Positions 60,486 to 64,000 of a stretch of 64,000 bases of DNA are shown here, in pieces. The notes beneath the pieces were generated by a model that searched no databases, had not been told where the DNA came from, and saw only the letters and a program-made list of their open reading frames with translations. The stretch covers positions 168,205 to 232,204 of the forward strand of contig UCGV01000028.1 of NCBI GenBank assembly GCA_900471925.1. The letters run 5' to 3'. Positions within the stretch are counted from its first letter, which is position 1. Every line of letters starts with the position of its first letter. The position numbers and the translations under genes were made by a program. This DNA comes from Hyphomicrobiales bacterium (GTDB taxonomy: Bacteria > Pseudomonadota > Alphaproteobacteria > Rhizobiales > Rhizobiaceae).

Positions 60486-61724
60486 TTATTGGCCGCTGTC
60501 TATGATCGACTGCATCTCGGACTGGGCGTTCGAGAATGCTCCGTCGACATCGTCACCGAAGATTGCGGCGTTGGTGAAGGTTGCCCAAGGGCCATTGGCG
60601 CTGTTGATCAGGTCATTGAACTGCAGCGTGTAAGGCGTCTTGGCAATCGAGATCGCCTTCAGGCCGACCTGCATGCGTGGGTCGAGACCGGCAAGTACCT
60701 GATCGGCAATATCGCCACGAGTGGGCAGGCTGCCATATTTCGCCATGACCTTCTGGCCGTCCATCGAATAGATATATTCGAGGAATTCCTTGACGGCATC
60801 GATCTTCTTCGTGCCCTTGGTGATGACGAAATTGTCGCCGCCGGCAAAGGAAGATGCCTTGCCATCAACGCTCGGGATCAGCGTCACGCCGAAATTGATG
60901 TTGGGATATTGGGTGACGAGCGTGCCGATCGCAAAGGCGCCGAGGCTTTGCTGACCGATCTTGCCGTTGGTGAAGGTCAGGAAGTTCGTGCCGTTATCGC
61001 TTGCAGCACCGGCCGGAACCAGATCCTTCTTGACCATGTCGCGGTAGTAGCCGACGGCTTTGCGCATTTCGGGCGTATCGAGCGTTGCGGTCTTGCCGTC
61101 AGCCGAGAGGATATCGGCACCCGCACCCCAAACGAGAGGCGTAAAGGTGAAGATCATGCAGCCGCCGCAGCCGCCGCCGGAGAAGTAGAAGCCGTAGGTG
61201 TCGTCGCCGAGCTTGCGGATCTTCTCGGCATTCGCCTCGATTTCTTCCCAGGTGGTGGGCGCCTTTTCCGGGTCGAGTCCGGCCTTCTTGTAGAGATCCT
61301 TGTTCCAGGCAAAGACCGAGGTTTCGACCGATAGCGGCAGGCCGTAGATCTTGTCCTGATAGGTCCCGAGCTTGACGTGCGACGGCGACAGCGAATTGAA
61401 GTAGGGCAGGGCTTTTGCCCAGTCGGTCAGATCTTCGAGCTGGCCGGCGGCGGCGAAGGCCGGTGTATAGATCAGGTCCATCGACAGGGCATCGGGCGCC
61501 TGGCCGCCGGCGATTGCTGTCGCATATTTCTGCACCAGTTCGCCGAAGGGCACTTCGGTCGTGACGACCTTGTTTTCGTGGCTGGCATTATAGGCTTCGA
61601 CGACCTTGTTGAAGGCATCGCCGATACCGGTGCGCACCCACATTTCGATCTTCTCGGCAGCCGAGGCTGTCGAAACTAGGCTGAGCGTGGCAAGACCGGT
61701 TGCCACCAATAGACGCTTTATCAT
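60486..61724 (-). CDS. CUT1 sugar-binding protein (SBP family 1)
   Basis: A 412-residue periplasmic binding protein. The signal peptide LLVATGLATLSLVSTASA is cleaved near residue 22, and the ATG at 61724 follows GGGAGGAGAG. The core matches family-1 sugar-binding proteins (VVEAYNASHENKVVTTEVPFGELVQKYATAIAGGQAPD; QQSLGAFAIGTLV). A GGGCGGCMIF stretch near residue 180 contributes two adjacent Cys residues, which is unusual. Specificity for arabinofuranosides is inferred from the operon. Confidence 0.9.
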   Translation of the reverse strand: MIKRLLVATGLATLSLVSTASAAEKIEMWVRTGIGDAFNKVVEAYNASHENKVVTTEVPFGELVQKYATAIAGGQAPDALSMDLIYTPAFAAAGQLEDLTDWAKALPYFNSLSPSHVKLGTYQDKIYGLPLSVETSVFAWNKDLYKKAGLDPEKAPTTWEEIEANAEKIRKLGDDTYGFYFSGGGCGGCMIFTFTPLVWGAGADILSADGKTATLDTPEMRKAVGYYRDMVKKDLVPAGAASDNGTNFLTFTNGKIGQQSLGAFAIGTLVTQYPNINFGVTLIPSVDGKASSFAGGDNFVITKGTKKIDAVKEFLEYIYSMDGQKVMAKYGSLPTRGDIADQVLAGLDPRMQVGLKAISIAKTPYTLQFNDLINSANGPWATFTNAAIFGDDVDGAFSNAQSEMQSIIDSGQ

Positions 61725-61764
61725 GGCTCTCCTCCCAAGTTGGCGCGTCTCCTCCGCGCCGTTG

Positions 61765-62787
61765 CTATATTCCGAGGGTGTCTCCCCCGCATGACTGCCG
61801 CACGACGAGACGGCACGGAAGTTTCCTGATGCCAGGCTCCACCGAGCGCCCCTCCGCAAGCGCCAGAACCGTTAGTCCGGCCTGCCGCCCCAGTTCCTTC
61901 AATTCCATGTCCACGGTCGTCAGCGGTGGACGCGTCTGGCCAGCGACAATCTCCCAATTGTCGAAGCCGACTACCGAAACATCCTGCGGCACCCTGATGC
62001 CGCGTTCGCGTAGGGCATCGATGACACCGCGTGCGATCTGGTCGTTGCCGCAGAAAATACCGTCGGGTTTTTCGCCGCTGTCGTTCCACAATTTCGCGAC
62101 CGCGTCGTGACCCCAGATTTCCGACCATGGCCCAAACAGGACCGGCAATTCCTCACCCGCTACCTTGCTATAGGCATTGGCGCGTTCACGGACCGAAAAG
62201 AAGCTTTCCGGCCCGGTAATATGGACGATGCGCCTGCGCCCGAGCTTTGCCAGCCACTCGACGGCGAGCTGAGCGCCATGCGCATCATCCGAGCGAAACG
62301 TCACCGTTCCAGGCTCGCCTTCCGTAAAAGCGTAGACCACCGGCACGTTCAAATTCGACAGATCGATCGGCAACCGTCTATCCAGACGCTTTCCTGTTGC
62401 GATGATGCCGTCCACCTGCTTGTCGAGCATCGCCTCGACATGCACTTGCCCGAGAGCCGGATCCTCCTCGATCGCGCACATGAAGACCGAGACCCCGTGA
62501 TCGACGAGAGCATCGGATATGCCCGCCATGACCGGCAGCGTGAAACGGCCGTAAGTATCGTTGGTCAGGAGTCCGATCGTGAAACTGCGCTTGCTGAGCA
62601 GACCCCGCGCCAGCGCGTTCGGCCTGTAGCCGATTTCCGCCGCAATACGCTTGACCCGCTCCCGAGTCTCCAGCCCCATCCGGCCTGTATCGTTCAGCGC
62701 CTTCGATGCCGTGGAAATGCTGATTCCAGCAGCCGCCGCGACATCGTGGATGGTGATCCTGCCCGTTTTTCCTCCCGCCGTCTCCAG
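61765..62787 (-). CDS. LacI-family repressor of the GH127 operon
   Basis: A 340-residue LacI regulator. The helix-turn-helix ITIHDVAAAAGISISTASKALNDTGRMGLETRERVKRIAAEIGYRPNALARGL begins about 11 residues in, followed by a sugar-binding domain. There is no ATG, GTG or TTG start between the promoter and the helix-turn-helix. The best candidate is CTG at 62787, five bases after GGGAGGAA. A TTG at 62841 is part of a TTGACA -35-like element and lies between two operators, so it is unlikely. It is 40 bases upstream of the binding-protein gene and heads the operon. Confidence 0.82.
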   Translation of the reverse strand: METAGGKTGRITIHDVAAAAGISISTASKALNDTGRMGLETRERVKRIAAEIGYRPNALARGLLSKRSFTIGLLTNDTYGRFTLPVMAGISDALVDHGVSVFMCAIEEDPALGQVHVEAMLDKQVDGIIATGKRLDRRLPIDLSNLNVPVVYAFTEGEPGTVTFRSDDAHGAQLAVEWLAKLGRRRIVHITGPESFFSVRERANAYSKVAGEELPVLFGPWSEIWGHDAVAKLWNDSGEKPDGIFCGNDQIARGVIDALRERGIRVPQDVSVVGFDNWEIVAGQTRPPLTTVDMELKELGRQAGLTVLALAEGRSVEPGIRKLPCRLVVRQSCGGDTLGI

Positions 62788-62810
62788 TTGTTCCTCCCTG
62801 AAAGCTGCGG

Positions 62811-62828
62811 TGAGAAAAGCTTTTCCCA
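62811..62828. promoter_or_regulatory. LacI operator 1
   Basis: TGAGAAAAGCTTTTCCCA, with the perfect core GAAAAGCTTTTC, a classic LacI-family palindrome with a central CG-like step replaced by GC. It lies just downstream of a TTGACA element (62841-62836 on the minus strand) and upstream of the LacI gene. Confidence 0.7.
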
Positions 62829-62842
62829 GAAAAAATGTCAAG

Positions 62843-62860
62843 TGAGAAAAGGTTTTCCCA
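62843..62860. promoter_or_regulatory. LacI operator 2
   Basis: TGAGAAAAGGTTTTCCCA differs from operator 1 by one base. The two are 32 bp apart, about three helical turns, so one repressor tetramer or two dimers could bind the same DNA face across the promoter. Confidence 0.7.
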
Positions 62861-62973
62861 CGGTTTATTGAATTGGCAGGTGGCAGATAGGAGCGAGGGA
62901 GAAGTGTGATTTTTTAAGCCGGCTTCCGATCGGGAGCGGACGCCAGTGACGGGCAGCCTGTCGATTAAATCAC

Positions 62974-63330
62974 TTAGAGATATCCAAGATGCTCGCCAAA
63001 AGGGACGTTCTCATCAAGGTTTCCAGTGCCGATACGCTCGCTTTCGCCGGAAAGGCGTTCTTCGTCCGGATCGGCGTCGTTCGGATGTGGGCGGGAGGCC
63101 TGATGATGATCGAGATGCCGGTCCGCAGCAGGATCGCCTTCATCATCAATGCGCTCCTCGCTGTCAGAGGCCGCTTGTTCCTCGCGATGCCTTCGTCCGT
63201 GTGATGCGATCTCGGTCTGCCGCTCGGCTACCCAGGCATTGTCCGGCTCCGACGTGATCGAGGTGCTGTGGTTCACCTGCGTGGCCGAAGACGGCGCTGT
63301 GGGCGAGGTGGGCGCAATCTTCTCAACCAT
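62974..63330 (-). CDS. Hydrophilic acidic hypothetical protein
   Basis: A 118-residue protein with no hydrophobic segment, rich in Glu, Asp, His and Ser. The ATG follows AAGGAG by 7 bases, a strong ribosome site. The sequence contains HGRRHREEQAASDSEERIDDEGDPAADRHLDHHQ, which looks disordered. No family recognised. The opposite strand is open in places, but only this strand has a ribosome site. Confidence 0.55.
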   Translation of the reverse strand: MVEKIAPTSPTAPSSATQVNHSTSITSEPDNAWVAERQTEIASHGRRHREEQAASDSEERIDDEGDPAADRHLDHHQASRPHPNDADPDEERLSGESERIGTGNLDENVPFGEHLGYL

Positions 63331-63460
63331 CGAAACTCCTTGATCATGGGGCGGGACTTTTCGAAACCCATTATGCCTTCGGAATGGACGATGACCAGCC
63401 GGAATTATCTGTCGATCAAAGGGATTTGACGGCCAACCTCACAGCCTTTTACAGGTTGCT

Positions 63461-63487
63461 GTATTATTCCGATAATCGGAATAATAC
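63461..63487. promoter_or_regulatory. Perfect 27-bp palindrome upstream of the alpha/beta hydrolase
   Basis: The 13-base arm GTATTATTCCGAT (63461-63473) is perfectly reverse-complemented by 63475-63487 around one central A. Immediately after it, TTCCG (63489-63493) and CGGAA (63509-63513) form a second, looser dyad with the same core. The site is about 100 bases before the hydrolase start and is a strong operator candidate for an unidentified regulator. Confidence 0.65.
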
Positions 63488-63584
63488 CTTCCGCATTCTG
63501 CCGATTAACGGAATCCGGTGAATGGCTATTGTTCTCCTAGGCCAACGAGGTTGTTGGCGATCTTGCTGAAAACGGAGAACCGAG

Positions 63585-64000
63585 ATGAACAGACTGATCC
63601 TTTCCCTGATGCTGGCAACCGTCAGCTTTGCTCCCCTTTCCGAAGCCATCGCCGCCCCCGCCAAGCAGGCCGCGATCACCCAGTTAGCCCCGGTCACCAC
63701 GCACTATCGTTCTGCCACGATCGATGGCGTCAATGTCTTCTACCGCGAGGCGGGCCCTGCAGATGCGCCCGTCGTGCTCCTGCTGCACGGCTTCCCGACA
63801 TCGTCGCACATGTTCCGCAACCTCATTCCGCTGCTGGCCGACAAATATCACGTCATCGCCCCCGACTATCCGGGTTTCGGTGAGAGCGATGCGCCTGATC
63901 GCACCAAGTTCGCCTATACGTTCGGCCATTATGCCGACATCGTCGATGCGCTGATGACCAAGCTCGGCGCCAAGAAATATGCCATGTATGTCATGGATTA
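63585..64000 (+). CDS. Secreted alpha/beta hydrolase (epoxide hydrolase/haloalkane dehalogenase-like), 3' end cut off
   Basis: The first 138 codons are in the window. The signal peptide LILSLMLATVSFAPLSEAIA is followed by a mature region with THYRSATIDGVNVFYREAGP, the oxyanion LLLHGFPTSSHMFRN and DYPGFGESDAPD. The nucleophile Asp or Ser lies beyond the window. The ATG at 63585 follows CGGAGAACC. Relatives are periplasmic or secreted hydrolases often induced by a neighbouring regulator; the palindrome at 63461 is the likely control site. Confidence 0.85.
   Translation, partial: MNRLILSLMLATVSFAPLSEAIAAPAKQAAITQLAPVTTHYRSATIDGVNVFYREAGPADAPVVLLLHGFPTSSHMFRNLIPLLADKYHVIAPDYPGFGESDAPDRTKFAYTFGHYADIVDALMTKLGAKKYAMYVMD

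Noticed and set aside
62839..62841. TTG start for the LacI gene
   Set aside because: It is the TTG of a TTGACA -35-like element lying between the two operators, and the extension does not look like a LacI N-terminus.
1..64000. tRNA, rRNA, CRISPR, insertion sequence or prophage
   Set aside because: No direct-repeat array, transposase motif, integrase or tRNA-like cloverleaf was noticed on reading either strand; a dedicated scan would be needed to be certain.

Overview
The window looks like a piece of a Rhizobiaceae genome (Rhizobium/Agrobacterium/Sinorhizobium type). GC is high, the pcaDCHGB operon is driven by a PcaQ-type LysR gene, many ABC uptake systems of rhizobial style are present, and sigma-EcfG-like stress promoters (GGAAC-N16-CGTT) and a PHO box occur. 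No tRNA, rRNA, insertion sequence, phage gene or CRISPR array was seen. Whether this is chromosome or a large replicon cannot be told from the window.

Layout. 0-5 kb: an MBL-fold hydrolase, then an ABC uptake operon (ATPase, binding protein, fused permease) behind four PhoB-type 11-bp repeats. 5-11 kb: a small membrane protein, an SDR, the protocatechuate operon pcaDCHG-pcaB and divergent pcaQ. 11-17 kb: a beta-hydroxyacid dehydrogenase, a two-component system followed by a PmtA-like methyltransferase and a VTT/DedA-like protein, an IclR regulator and a formamidase-family protein. 18-29.3 kb: two divergent blocks that look like one uncharacterised catabolic locus. Leftward lie an RpiR regulator, an isochorismatase-fold hydrolase, a glutamine-synthetase-like ligase and an N-formylglutamate-amidohydrolase-like protein. 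Rightward lie a CUT2-type ABC importer in which one permease is fused to an SMP-30/gluconolactonase propeller, a second propeller that has lost its metal ligands, the ATPase and an AhpD-like protein. 29.5-32.1 kb: pcaIJF, which completes protocatechuate degradation to succinyl-CoA and acetyl-CoA.

32-34 kb: an amino-acid-type binding protein and an SDR. 34-48 kb: a stress and reserve-carbohydrate region with glgX, topoisomerase IB, a glutathione transferase, small basic proteins, a hybrid histidine kinase, treZ, cardiolipin synthase and an EEP-family phosphatase. At least four of these genes have EcfG-like promoters. 47.5-55.5 kb: mixed accessory genes (TehA-like carrier, AhpD-like protein with an AraC regulator, two LysR regulators, alpha/beta hydrolase, pirin, isochorismatase-like hydrolase, exonuclease). 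55.6-62.8 kb: a complete leftward operon for import and cleavage of a beta-L-arabinofuranoside-type glycan (LacI repressor, binding protein, two permeases, GH127 enzyme, UgpC/MsmK-type ATPase), with two near-identical LacI operators at its head. 63-64 kb: a small acidic protein, then a secreted alpha/beta hydrolase cut by the window edge, preceded by a perfect 27-bp palindrome.

All functional assignments come from reading the translated sequences and recognising family motifs. No database search was possible.
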